DNA of 64,000 nt from Choanephora cucurbitarum (taxonomy: Eukaryota > Mucoromycota > Mucoromycetes > Mucorales > Choanephoraceae): the NCBI GenBank assembly GCA_025331435.1, contig JAIWNI010000016.1, positions 124,001 through 188,000 of the forward strand, in the 5' to 3' direction. Of the stretch, positions 34,165 to 45,947 are shown piece by piece. Below the pieces are notes generated by a model that worked only from the letters and a program-made list of their open reading frames with translations, did no database searches and was not told where the DNA came from. The position numbers and the translations under genes are program-made. Within the stretch, counting starts at the first letter, position 1; each line of letters begins with the position of its first letter.

Positions 34165-37100
34165 ATGCCTAGTACAAGTCAATTAGAAACAGTACTTCGA
34201 TATGCGCATCTTCACGAACTCACTGCAGAGCAGGTAAATGAGTGCCTTTGAGCTTTATACTGATTTGGCTAACTTTCTTTTTTTTTTTTTTTATTAGTGG
34301 TTAAAACCTACAAGAGAATGCTTGCAAGCGGGTGAACAAGAAGCTGACTTGTGTGGTAAGAGAAAGAAAGCAATAGGCCCGTTTGATCACTCACTTTATT
34401 GCAACATAAGCACTCTTGCTTTCTTCTCTGTTTAGTTTTACACGTGTCTCTGATCCATTGATTGAGTCTTATTTGACTATAGCGACAACAACAGATACTA
34501 TCACAGTCGCTTCACTGATGAACCAACTTTTGCCATGTGTAGAATCAACCACCAGTCAACATTGGCATCAATGGTCCTTTTTACTTAAGTTATTACCTCA
34601 ACTCATCTACACATTCGATTCAGACGCGGTCATTGCTGATCTTCAAAGTACACCCAGCGAAGAGCGTTGGGTTCAAATCCTGAAGAATGCACTGATCATT
34701 CTATCGCATGTGGTTGCTGTCGGCCTCTATCCAGATTACTATTCCACTCAACTTAGTCAGCCGAGTCCTGCCTTGACCACAGGCCTCTCGTTTAGCCAAC
34801 AGGTCGATTCTCAGTTTTCCTTTCAATCACAACATTCGATTGATGTCGATGCCACATTGGATATTGATAACACACAACGCATTGAGGAAGAAGACAAACC
34901 TGCTCCTTCTATCCCTTTAGAAAACATAGCAGAGGATCGCGTGAAGAAAGCTCAAGCATCGCGATCGTTAGCGATGGACAATGCCACTGTGGCAGCTCAC
35001 ATCATGATTCATCTGATCGAAAAAAAGAACGCGAAACGTGTTTTTGAAGTAAGAAATAACCTGAAACGTCAGTCAGGTATGCAGGTCGAAGAAGAGGAAG
35101 AGGAAGAACCTTGGGTGCAATGTCAAGCTAAACTCGATCCCAGCAATCATGCCATCAAACAGACCATGTCGCACATTGCATCTCAACATCCGGACATACA
35201 AAATGTAAAGCAGTTAGTTCAACGACTGACTGATCGCGAATTGGAAAGACGCATGACAGTACATATGAAGTATCATGAATTAGAGGATGAGGGTACAGCT
35301 AGAGCGATGCCAAGTGCAGGTTTGATGGGGTTATTGTATCATCTTGTACAGATTAGACCTTCTTTATCAGACGAGCAGACGATTCATTATCTAGTGAAAC
35401 TACAGACCATCAAAGTAAGAGCAAAAAGAGGAATCGAGATGAGCCAAAAAATTTCTCATCTGTCTATTGACTTTTAGGGTTCATTTGATGAATCATTTTA
35501 TCTTGAGCTTTGGCTGACTGCATTGACTGGATTAAGAGAAGCTTCGTTGAACACAAGTTGCCAATCTGTAGATGTGAATGAAAAGCAAGAAAAGAGCTGT
35601 CTTTCTATTGTAGCAACTAATCGACTTTTATGGAAGAGCTTAGTGTTAGTGAAGGTAGGCTGGATGATTATGACAGTAAGCAATTCTAATTGGAATCTAA
35701 TCCATAGTTACCCAGCTTGATTCAAAAAATGGAACAGCAAAAACCCAACACAAAGCTATTGCAAGAGAATGAAGTAAAGATTATAAAGGAGGGGGGAATG
35801 GAGCTTTAATCTTACCTTTTTCTTTCTTTTCCTAGTTCAATAGTATCGAATCTTCATTACAACAATTAAAAGCATTCACAGGGTTGATTAATGCCTGTAG
35901 TCCACCTGCTTGTTGCTCTGAATTTTATGCACCAGATTCTATGTCATCTGATTTAGTAGACAAGATTGCTTTTGGAAAAGCAGGCGAAGATGATGAGGAT
36001 GACATTATGAAGATGATCAATGATATCAACTGTACATCAGATCTCAATACAGTGTCATTGATGAAATCAATTCGTACCATCAGCAGTCATGATATTTTCA
36101 CCAACATTGTCAGTATATGTGAACGGTATGGATTTGTAAGGCCCCATGTAGCCATTCAACTGCTGGACAAAAAGAAAGCTTCCGATGATATGATGGACAT
36201 TATGGACGATGATATCGAAAAAACTAATCCTGCTGAACTGATTGATCAAGTAAGAAAAAAAATACAAATACAGACATGCCGAAATGACAAAAATGACTTA
36301 TTCATATGCTTGAATAGAATATCGATGCTCGAATTGAAGCTTTACAGAACAACTTGTCCCTTTCAAGCTTGACTGAATTTATTCATATTGGCTTGGTGTC
36401 ACCCATTCATCTAAAGAAGATATTGAATTTCTTGATCCAGCTGATTCAACAACGTTCAGCTGAAAACGACTTTTTTTCATTATCCAAATTATGTGCAGCA
36501 TTGATTGAATCTCGGTGCATTATCGATCTCATGCTTCAGCTGTATAGTCCTCAAGTACTTTTAGGGCCCTTGGAGAGCATCTGTAATCATTGGTCACCTT
36601 GTTCATTTGATGTAGATATGGACACAGAAGACAATGATACCAATCTGCACGGTGTTCAATCGCTTTACTACAAGTTTGGTAAAATCTGGCAATTAGTGAC
36701 CTTGACTGTCAAGAAATTCAAGGTAAGAGTCAACTTGTTTGCTTGTTTCGTGTGTCTTATTTTCTTGATTTCATTATTAGCTTCACAAGGTCCAACATAT
36801 CTTTCAAGAAAAAGAAGGCTATTTATGCAAATATATCTATTCCAAGAACCTAGATAACATGGAGTCGTTAATGGATCAATGGTTGATTGCTATGGTGAAT
36901 GAGGATGAATTATCAGATGATTTATTAAGGCAAGTTAACATGGCCAAACCCATAAAGGAGACAGGATGATTGATATCACATATTAGGTCAACTCTTCCCC
37001 AACAACTAGTCTTTATGACACCTACACTGATTCATCGTGCCATCCTGTTTTGCCATGGACGTCAATTGAGTCAAGAGGCATTGAACAAGATGATATCACG

Positions 37101-38148
37101 TTTCTTTCAGCCTTATTTTGAATATCTGTCCCCTAGTGCCATTGAAACACTTTCAGATGAACTGCTTGATAGACCTCATACAATCATCACGCTTGACTGT
37201 CTCTCTCATATGATATCAATGCCTTTGCCTCGACAGGTCTTACTGCATCCTATCCTTGGCTCCATTGAGAGTCTGATTGAGATGAACAAACAGACGCACG
37301 ATCTGCTGACACCTGAATCAATGCAGCGCTTGGTTGAGTTACAAGAATCTGTTTTATCCAAAGTAGACGATATCACTTCCCATGTCGAGACAATCACCAC
37401 AGGCATCACACCATGGACTCTGTTTGAGAAGGCGACTCGTATGTTTAAATCAATTGTCAAGAGTGGACGATCGATGTATATGAGTGATGTAGATGCAGAC
37501 ACACATGCTTTATGGGATGCACCTGTCTCTATGCAATCTGTATCGCATTACCTGGACATGGTCTTGTTTGAGACAGCTCTTGAGATGGGTGGCGCTCATT
37601 GGTTTGTGGGTATGATTGTAGATCAAGTATTGGAAGCCGGTAAATGTGGTGGTGCTGTAAGAGCAGGTAAACTCATCTTTTTGTAACTTTATCTGTAAAA
37701 CTAACATAAGCCTATTTGACATTTAGCCGAGCTGGGGTCTTGTCTGATAGCTACTCCCTTATTGTCTTTCAGTCATCACAATAGCTGTCTTCATCTACTT
37801 CGATGTCTACTTCAAGATGCCTTGCCTTCTATGTTAAATATCTGTGCCCAACAAGATATGTCGTATTTCCAGGGTCAAACATTAGGTGTCTTTACAAGTG
37901 ATTGCCTAGTGTTAATGCATGACCAAGATGTATCTGTTCAAGCCTTGGGTCGTTGGTTCTTTGAGGCATTAGTGATTGATGTAGATCAAGCGACAAAAAA
38001 GAGCAAGTTGGAACATGATCATGATGGCACTCAATTTGCTGAATGGAATCAGACAACTATCAAAAGTGCTGTTTGGAAAGGGTTTATTAAGGGTCTGATG
38101 AGTAATCCCATGATAGAAGAAGTGTGGCCTAATGCCTTTGCTTCATAA
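34165..38148 (+). CDS. MED5: Mediator complex subunit 5 (Nut1-like)
   Basis: Tail-module subunit of the Mediator coactivator of RNA polymerase II. Ten exons (34165-34233, 34298-34355, 34411-35414, 35478-35654, 35708-35773, 35836-36249, 36318-36722, 36781-36929, 36987-37666, 37727-38148) give 1147 residues. Most of the protein is alpha-helical. Med5-like stretches include VKQLVQRLTDRELERRM, MPSAGLMGLLYHLVQIRPSL, LYYKFGKIWQLVTLTVKKFK, STLPQQLVFMTPTLIHRAIL, and the C-terminal AAELGSCLIATPLLSF. The eighth intron (36930-36986) has a GC donor (AG|GCAAGT) and is the only one that keeps the frame there. The identification is by overall similarity and motif order and lacks a catalytic signature. The stop lies about 60 bp from the convergent ABCD4-like gene. 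Confidence 0.83.
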
Positions 38149-38210
38149 TATACCTTATTATTATTTGTAAATAGAATGGATTAGATTCCCTTTGTCTAAT
38201 ATTCCTGTTT

Positions 38211-40407
38211 TTATGTATGCGTATAATTTATTGTATATTGACCTAAACCATCCAAATGAACAATGACAGAATGCGATTGAATGACATTTTGACGATGGCT
38301 GATACTAATCAGGGTCATGTCTTGTTGAGACAGAAGCATGTTATACAGTTGACTTTCGGCCTCTGCATCAACAGCGCTTGTTGCTTCATCCAGCACAACA
38401 AACTTAGGCTTCCAATACATCACTCGAGCAATAACTAAACGTTGTTGTTCACCAGGAGACAAGAGTTCAGACCATGTTTGATAACTATACACCTTATCGA
38501 ATGAAGTCAATGTCTGAACAAGGTGACTGAGATGTACTTTTTCTAATAGCTCTTGGACTTGGTGATCACTCACTATTCAAAAAAAAAAAAAGAAAAGAGG
38601 TCAATACAAATAAAGTTCTTCTCTAATATCAAATAGTATTTACATGAAGCATTTTTAGATCGAAGAGGAAACAAAAGTTGATCCTTCAATGAGCCTTCAA
38701 TCAAATAAGGTAGCTGAGGTAAGAAAAATATATCCTTTGGCACATGTATTTTCCCTCCTTGATAAGGCCATAAACCAGCAAGAGCACGCAAGATAGACGT
38801 TTTACCAGACCCTACAAGAAAAAACCACTTTAGCTATTGATAATATATTAGGATGAAAAAAAAACTTATGACCTTACCATTACTACCAGTAAACACAACA
38901 TGCTGACCAGGTTCAATCTTCAAATTAAAATCAATTAAAAGAAGCTGTGATCGAGGCGAATAAAGCTCAACATGTTCAAATTCAACCCAATCCATATCTG
39001 AAGATTGTGCGAAATGTTGTCTGGAATTGTTATGGCTATCTTCCGCTATAGTATCTAAAGCTTCAATCAGTTCGCCAATACGAGTGACGTAACCTGCTAA
39101 ATCAGAGCATTTAGAAGACTGTTCAATGATAGAAGTGAATAAGAAAACCAGGTACATGGAAACAAATGCATTCTACAAAAGGAAAAAATCAGTTGATTTG
39201 TATACATTCAATGGTCAATGCGACTTACAGCACTAATAATCGAACTTAGTTCAGTGGCATCCTTGTCATCATAAACACCAGTGAAAATAGGAATAGCAAT
39301 GACTAAATAACTAAAGATAGAACCAACATAGGAAAAGACATAATTGGCCACTGACAAAAAGTTAGAGACAACCTTTACTCTTTTGATCTTTTCTTTTTCT
39401 CTTACAAGATAAAGGAAAAGTATGCTTGACTACAGCACGTTGATAGTCTAGTAAGGTATCTAAGCTTTCATTGGCTGTTTTACGTTCCTCTTCTTCACCA
39501 CCATAAAAAGCAATGGATTCAGCAAACTGTCTAAGACGCACATGAAGAAATCGAAAGTGGCCTTCTTGAGACTCTCTGAAGAATATAGGTCGAATGATAG
39601 GCTGAATCAATTGTCGACTGATGAGTGTACCCAGAATGAAATATACAAATATCACGAGAGGCCCGAGAGGTCCAGTGACAATCCAACATCGATAAGTATA
39701 ATAAATAGTCATGATAGGTGCCACAATCAAGTTGGTTAAAATCTTAGTCAAAGTCTCTGAAAACTTGTCAATGTCTTGAGAAATACGCTGATCCCTAATA
39801 GAGAAAATAATCTTAATTTAGGCTATTTCTTAAAAAGAAAACTGTCAAAATTTGATGAATTTACGGATTATCAATTTCTTTTTGATTCACAAGTGGATAA
39901 AGATAGTTGGGTTTGATATAAGCATGATGAACCCATCGAGTCAATAGGCCTCTTGTCTTGATGGCACATAATCCCTCTAGAAATTTCAAGCAAGATTTAA
40001 GCTATATTCAATGTTAGTGTCCATTCTATCTTGATTCAGTAACGTATACTTACAACAGATGTTGCCAAGACAATAAGCATAGAAGGAACAATGTATTTTA
40101 GAAACCCAGCCAGGTCCTTGGAAGTCAAAATAGTAAAGAAATGACTGGGAATCACACTCACAAATGTTACAAGGTATTCTTGAGTCAAATTCGTCATCAG
40201 GAAGAATGTGTAGAGCCAAAAGATACTCTTTTTTCGATCTTGTCTGTCAATGGACCATAGTTTGTGAGGTGAGTTCAACAGAATACGAATGAGACGATTC
40301 AATCGATGAAAAAAGACTCGATCTAGCTTGTATTCATGTTTTTTTGGCTTATCGCCTACCAAAGGTTCAACTAATGGAATTCCATCAAATTCAGTCTGAG
40401 TCACCAT
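38211..40407 (-). CDS. ABC subfamily D half transporter (ABCD4-like)
   Basis: Exons on the minus strand are 40407-40054, 40001-39865, 39794-39406, 39350-39229, 39172-38878, 38811-38644 and 38572-38211, giving 608 residues, very close to animal ABCD4 (about 606). An N-terminal membrane domain contains [17 protein letters not shown], a hallmark of the D subfamily, and the nucleotide-binding domain has Walker A GSNGSGKTS (split by an intron), signature LSPGEQQRL, Walker [12 protein letters not shown] and H-loop ISISHRQ. LSPGE, rather than the LSGGE of peroxisomal ABCD1-3, favours the ABCD4 branch. ABCD4 exports cobalamin from lysosomes in mammals; a vacuolar role is inferred and the substrate is unproven. 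Confidence 0.86.
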
Positions 40408-41408
40408 GTTGATTGAAAGAGAGAGAGAGATAAAAAAAAAGGGGGGAAAAAGTGAGAAAATCCGAAAAAAAATTTATAGCAGAACCTAATTTGGGCAAAT
40501 CAAATGGTCGGGAAATGACTTTTTATGGATTTCAACTGTGATTTTAGCAAAAATTTTATAATGAGTCAATATTGAGCCAATGATAGAATGAATGATAGTG
40601 TACCTCTTTTCTGGAATAAGTGAGTTTCTTAGAAGGAGGGAAAAGAAAGAGAGTGAAAAGAAGAAGATCTATTTAAAAAGAAAGAGTATGATGGTGTAAC
40701 GTCATGCTTCTAAACACCAGTCTTGGAGTACAGATTTTCTACCATTGTGCAGTGGCGTTGCCTGCTAATCTGTTTGTAGTTGATTGAGATAAAAAACGCA
40801 CTTTAGTTCAAACAGCGATAGAATGAGTATAGCCAGTATAGATTGATTTCTCTACTTTATACTGGAAAACTTCACTTGATCTGCACAGAGCTATTGACCA
40901 GTCTATACCGTTCCTTTTAAGCCGAAAAATAAACCTTATTGCCCATTAAGGAAGTCCATCGACAATCTTCTAAAGATGAAGAAAAATTCGCCAAGAAAGC
41001 TTAGGGCTCCGAACTTTAAAGAGCTCTATGCATGGTATAGAACAAGATTTTCTTATTTATGATGAAAGAGCTTGTTGCTTTTATTAGAAAGTACAGTCAG
41101 TCTGATCTAAAGTGGTCCATTAAAAATAGGAAAGAACAATACTTCATATACAATATTTGGTCTGTCTCCACCTAAGATCCCACCTGAAGTCACCAAAAAT
41201 AATAAAAGTTTTTTAGAGAAAGGGTAAAACAAAGAGGGAATGTTGTTTTAATACACACTGAAGAGTTTCTCCTCTACACAAACGCTATTCAAAAAAAAAT
41301 CGCTGTAAGCTGTGTCTCAACACACAAGAACGCGTCTAAACTTCTAAGAAAGAACAGAGAATGAATCCTCAAGGAAGAAGAAAAACAAAAAAAAGCACTT
41401 GCTTAATT
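40408..41408. other. Intergenic
   Basis: AT-rich spacer holding the ABCD4-like promoter; no gene or recognisable element. Confidence 0.4.
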
Positions 41409-42506
41409 TCAAGTTAGGTTAAAGACAATTGAACTGTCATGATCAGATGCCTCATCCATGTCTTCGTCTAAATTTTCATCTCCGTCTTCGTCTTCGTCCA
41501 CACTGCTATCTAGATTGGCTACATCATTGGCAACTGACTCTGGTGTTGAATTGAACGTATATTTCAATTTAGCTCGCTGAATAAGATCGCCCCATAACAA
41601 GCTTGCATCACAATTAGGACATTTGCCTTTGACAGGAAAGAGTTCAAGAAAAGTAGTCCATTGATTGGCTAAACATGGAAGATGAGAAGTCATACCATCA
41701 CATTCTGAACACACAACATAATCCAACGCATCACTCTACAAAGAAAAAAGTTAAAGGGTAATCAAGATTAAGCGCATGCATTCAGTTACCATATTGATCC
41801 ATTCATCACACAAAAAGCAACAATGTGCTTCTTCTCTGTTCTTTATAGAAGAACGTTCTATCTGTCTTTTTTCTGTAGATTTCACTCCCTTCGTGAGACC
41901 AATTGAGCCAATCAGCTTCTTTCTAAGCCTTACCTTCCTCTTTGATGTCCTGCATGAATTCAATCAATGGTCCAACCGAAGTAGTGATATGGTCGGGTAA
42001 GGTCGCATCTTCCAGAAATAAGGCTTCCATATTCTGTAGGACAAATCGGACTTTCAGGGGCAAGACTGAGAATGGCTTTGTGTTGAGCAATAGCTGTGCA
42101 GCCCACATCTTTGTCATCATTGAATTTGGATGTCGTGTCGTTTGAAGCATTGCTTTGATTTCCTTGAATTTCTTGCTGTCCTCTTGAGCGATTTTCGTAT
42201 GCCGACTCTTCAAGGGCTTTTGCCAAGCCCACTCAAATTGTAAAGCATGTATTTTACTGGGAAACCCATAGACAATCATGACAAATTCCCTATAAGGATC
42301 TTGTATGAGCTATACACATAAAGCAACCTTAGTTGATCATACCATGGTCTATTTCTTTTTGTTCGATAAGCACCTTGAGTGATTTCTCCATTGTGCTGGC
42401 GTAAGCGTCTTATGGGGTTTGGTGTTGATCCAACATAGACCTTGTTCTTTTGGCCCTCTTTAAGAGAACGTATTAAATAACAACTATAAAATGGACAATA
42501 AGTCAT
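41409..42506 (-). CDS. SLX1: Structure-specific endonuclease Slx1
   Basis: Catalytic subunit of the Slx1-Slx4 nuclease that cuts branched DNA and Holliday junctions. Exons on the minus strand are 42506-42343, 42289-41934, 41872-41790 and 41735-41409, giving 309 residues. The GIY-YIG domain has [29 protein letters not shown] and, across the first intron, [20 protein letters not shown], then FEWAWQKP. The C-terminal PHD/RING-like zinc domain has [25 protein letters not shown] and [14 protein letters not shown]. The protein ends with an acidic tail ([20 protein letters not shown]). All family landmarks are present in order, so the enzyme should be active with an Slx4 partner elsewhere. Confidence 0.94.
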
Positions 42507-44189
42507 ATCTTTTTTAAAAAAAATTGAAAAAGAATGCTTTGATTAGGGCCTGGTTTTTTTTTCAACTGTGTGTCACACTAAAAGTGACGTTCATAAATTA
42601 TCTGCATGATTATGTCTCTGTCTTGGCAGTAATGTGATTCTGTCTTTTTTTTTCCAAGAAATGGAAAAGCAAGCATAGCAAAGTATGTATATAGTTGCAA
42701 GATTGAACACAAGCCCATCAAATATACTGTGCAACAAACTCATCAAGTTGAATCAAGCCTATAGCAAAGACACTATCTATTTCTTTCTCTCTCCGAAGAA
42801 ATAACGTGATAAAGTAAACACGATTTTATGAATAGAAAAAGACAATAAGACGCGTGTCTATATCTGCTTATTTTATCTTGTGGTATAGTACAGAACAATC
42901 TATAATTGATCTAAAGGACAACTTTTCATTCTTAAGGATTGTACCCTTGATTGAAGCCATTGTTTTCCCCCTCCTTTTCAACACATTTCATGATGGAATG
43001 TCTTTGATCATTTTCAACGAGATCTTTCTCAGGTTTTAGAGTGTAAGTTAATAGTTGTCAATCAATAGTACATATGAGATTCTCCGGTTACAAGGCCTTT
43101 ATCCAACATCAAAAAAGAAGAAAAGAAAGCGTTGACTACAATACCCTCTAAATAGACCTATAGAGTCTAAAGGTATCCCTTGAATTCTTTAGAGTATTCA
43201 TTTTAGTAATTGATAGGAGAAGTTGTTGTTTTGTTTGATATAATTCTCACTGATAGGAGGGTTAAGAATTTAATCCTTGCTCAAACTAGTCTTTTTGTGT
43301 TGATGATCTAAGAGTAAGTATGTTGCTGAATAAGTGCCATTGTGAAGAAAGTAGTCAGTCTATGATTGACAACAAACTACAAAAGACTTGACATCCTACT
43401 ATGATTTGACAGTAAAGAAAGCAAGAGAAAAAGAGAGAGAGAGAGAGAGAAAGGAAGATACAGAAAAAACAAAAGAAGAGAAAGAAAAAAAGAGTGTGAA
43501 TTACTTTATATTCTAGCCTATTAGGGGGGTCTATTAGTGATCTCCAAGAGTGATACTGTGTAACATGGATACAAGCTATGAATAAACAAAAAAGGGTTAT
43601 GATCATCCATTCTCCATTGAAGCACTATTCTAATTGGGTAACTACAAATGATTTTTTATAAGCTAGAGATAGACAAAACGTTCTCTGTTCATCTCCTCCT
43701 TTGTCATAGTACTCAGCTTCTTTATTATTCGTCTATTCAGTATTAAGAACACTTATTGTGGATATTTCTCCTTTAATAAAAAACAGACTTTTTAAACGTA
43801 TGCTTTTTCTTTTATAGAAAAAGAGTATACCAAATTAATTTTTTTTAATCAAAGCATATATGAATCTGATTGGCTGCGTAAATTGAAATGAATAGAGTGC
43901 TCAACTCATAAAAAAAGAGAGAGTCGGAGGGGCAAATTATATAAGAAAATAAAACCTGTATAAACCTATATTTATCGATTCCTTTTTCCCCCTTTCTTTT
44001 CTTTTCTTTCTTGTAAATTTTTCATGCCTATTTATTTCTTTTCGTCTTAATCTTTATTATTGCATCTTTCTTTTTTCGTTGTTTATACCATTTTTTCTTT
44101 TTTTTTCCATTAACACACACACACACACACATCACTTCTTTATTTTTCTCTTTAAAGAGAAATCACAAATAAAACCTTTTTTTATACCA
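42507..44189. other. Intergenic, divergent promoter region with (AC)n
   Basis: About 1.7 kb without a supported gene between divergent SLX1 and the UPF0658-like gene. Contains a (GA)n tract near 43434-43451 and an (AC)n tract at 44113-44131. Confidence 0.45.
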
Positions 44190-45704
44190 ATGTGGATTAT
44201 TTCTCGAGTGGTAAGTTTAAAACAGAAATAAAGTCACCCTAAAGTAGACAAATTTAATTTTTTTTTAATCAGTTTGGTGAGTCACGGTGGACAAGAGCCA
44301 TTTTCTGTGCCATCACTTTACAGGCATTATTGGCTATTGCATTTGAAGCCATCATTTTCGCTTTTCACTCCAATGAAATCAATATGATCAGCACACTCAA
44401 TCTGTCACCGCTAGACACATTGAGTATCTCTACTTCTTATGCCAATGCAAGATCACTTTTAGTATATTTTGTATTGTTCATTATCGCACAACTATTCACA
44501 GTCCTGCTGGTCGTTGATGCTGTAAAGTAAATGGAATAAGAGCGACACTGAAGAAGCAATCGAACACTAACTCTTAATAGATCTATCAACGTAATACTAT
44601 TCAACTGATTGCGCTGGTCGCCTTCGAGATAGGCATGAGTGCTTATTCTATCATTCAATTTCATCAATCATCTACTTTGGTGGATGAAGGTACCAGTTCT
44701 ACCTCTGCCAGTATCAGTCGTGCCTTAGCTTATCTTGGAAATGCCTATCATCTATCCATGTGGGCAGAAATCACTCAGATGTGTGTGATGGTGATCAGCA
44801 CAGTTGTCTTTGTGTTCCTGGCCTATAAGCTTTACTTGGAATTCGGTTGGCATATTTATAAAAAGATCGGCGCTGATTTAGCCATGCGAGGTAAAATAGT
44901 TGTCAATTAAAAAGATTTGATATTAACTTTTCTTGTCTAGATCGTTACAAGATGTATCAAATCTTTATGATGTTGCTCAAGTTTGATTTCTTTTTCTTCC
45001 TCGGTTTCTCAGTACAATACCTCGCTTTGTTGATAGTTGCTTGGTGGCCAGATGCAGCTGCTAATGGAACAGAACCGACAATTGTGAAAGAGTTGATTGA
45101 ACACATCATTCTGAGTTGTGTCATATCCATCACTATGCTTTTCTCTGCTTATTGGGGTGTAAGTAAAGACATATAGAAGAGCTAAAGATATTCATATGGG
45201 GTTCTATAGTTACGTAGAGAAAAGAAGTTTCATATGTATATCTTTTTGATATTGTGTGTTGCCAGTATGGGTTACTATATCTATATGCTTGTACAGATTG
45301 CTCAAGATCCTGCTCGGTTCTTGGGTTCAAAAGCCTTCTTGACCTTTTTCTGTAAGTCATATGGATGTTCAAAGTATATATGTATAGACTGACTTAGATA
45401 AAATTGAAATAGTATGTGTTGATATGGTCCTTATCTTGGTAAAGATACCTCTCTATTAATTTTTGGTTTGAATGAAACTCATACTTTCTTATAGGCATCT
45501 GTCCCTATAGCCATCATTTGTCTTCGAAATTTCAACCTTGGATTAATGAATCATAGTAAGAGATTGAAAGAGATAGCTTATAGACAACTTACCTTATATT
45601 GTTTTATAGTCTCACATGCAACTGCCTCTGCTTCTTCAACCCTTTCTATGGCTAATTTGGGCATAGAAAAAGCAAGTTCAAATAGACGATGGTCCATTGA
45701 ATAA
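44190..45704 (+). CDS. Multi-pass Golgi-type membrane protein (UPF0658-like)
   Basis: Exons 44190-44210, 44273-44521, 44581-44890, 44941-45158, 45210-45351, 45413-45438, 45495-45555 and 45610-45704 give 373 residues. About seven hydrophobic helices: [116 protein letters not shown] and [20 protein letters not shown]. The C-terminus is a short Ser/Ala-rich tail. The pattern and the motif [13 protein letters not shown] resemble the fungal UPF0658 Golgi membrane family, whose function is not known. Exons 1 (21 nt) and 6 (26 nt) are very short. Confidence 0.75.
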
Positions 45705-45947
45705 TCTCTCCTAATTATTTTAATTATTGTTGCATCTATGCCTGTATTTCCTTTCTCCTATATAATCAAATACACACAAACTGTGCTTAATCCATCGTGG
45801 GAATTGTTATGCATTTCCAGGGCAACTTTCTTTTGTGACCATTGCATGATTTTCACTCCTATTTTATAATGTTTCATTCATGGCCTTCATACTCTCTTTC
45901 TTCTTTCTTTTTTTCTCTTTTTTTTTAAAAAAAAATCTCTCAAAGAT

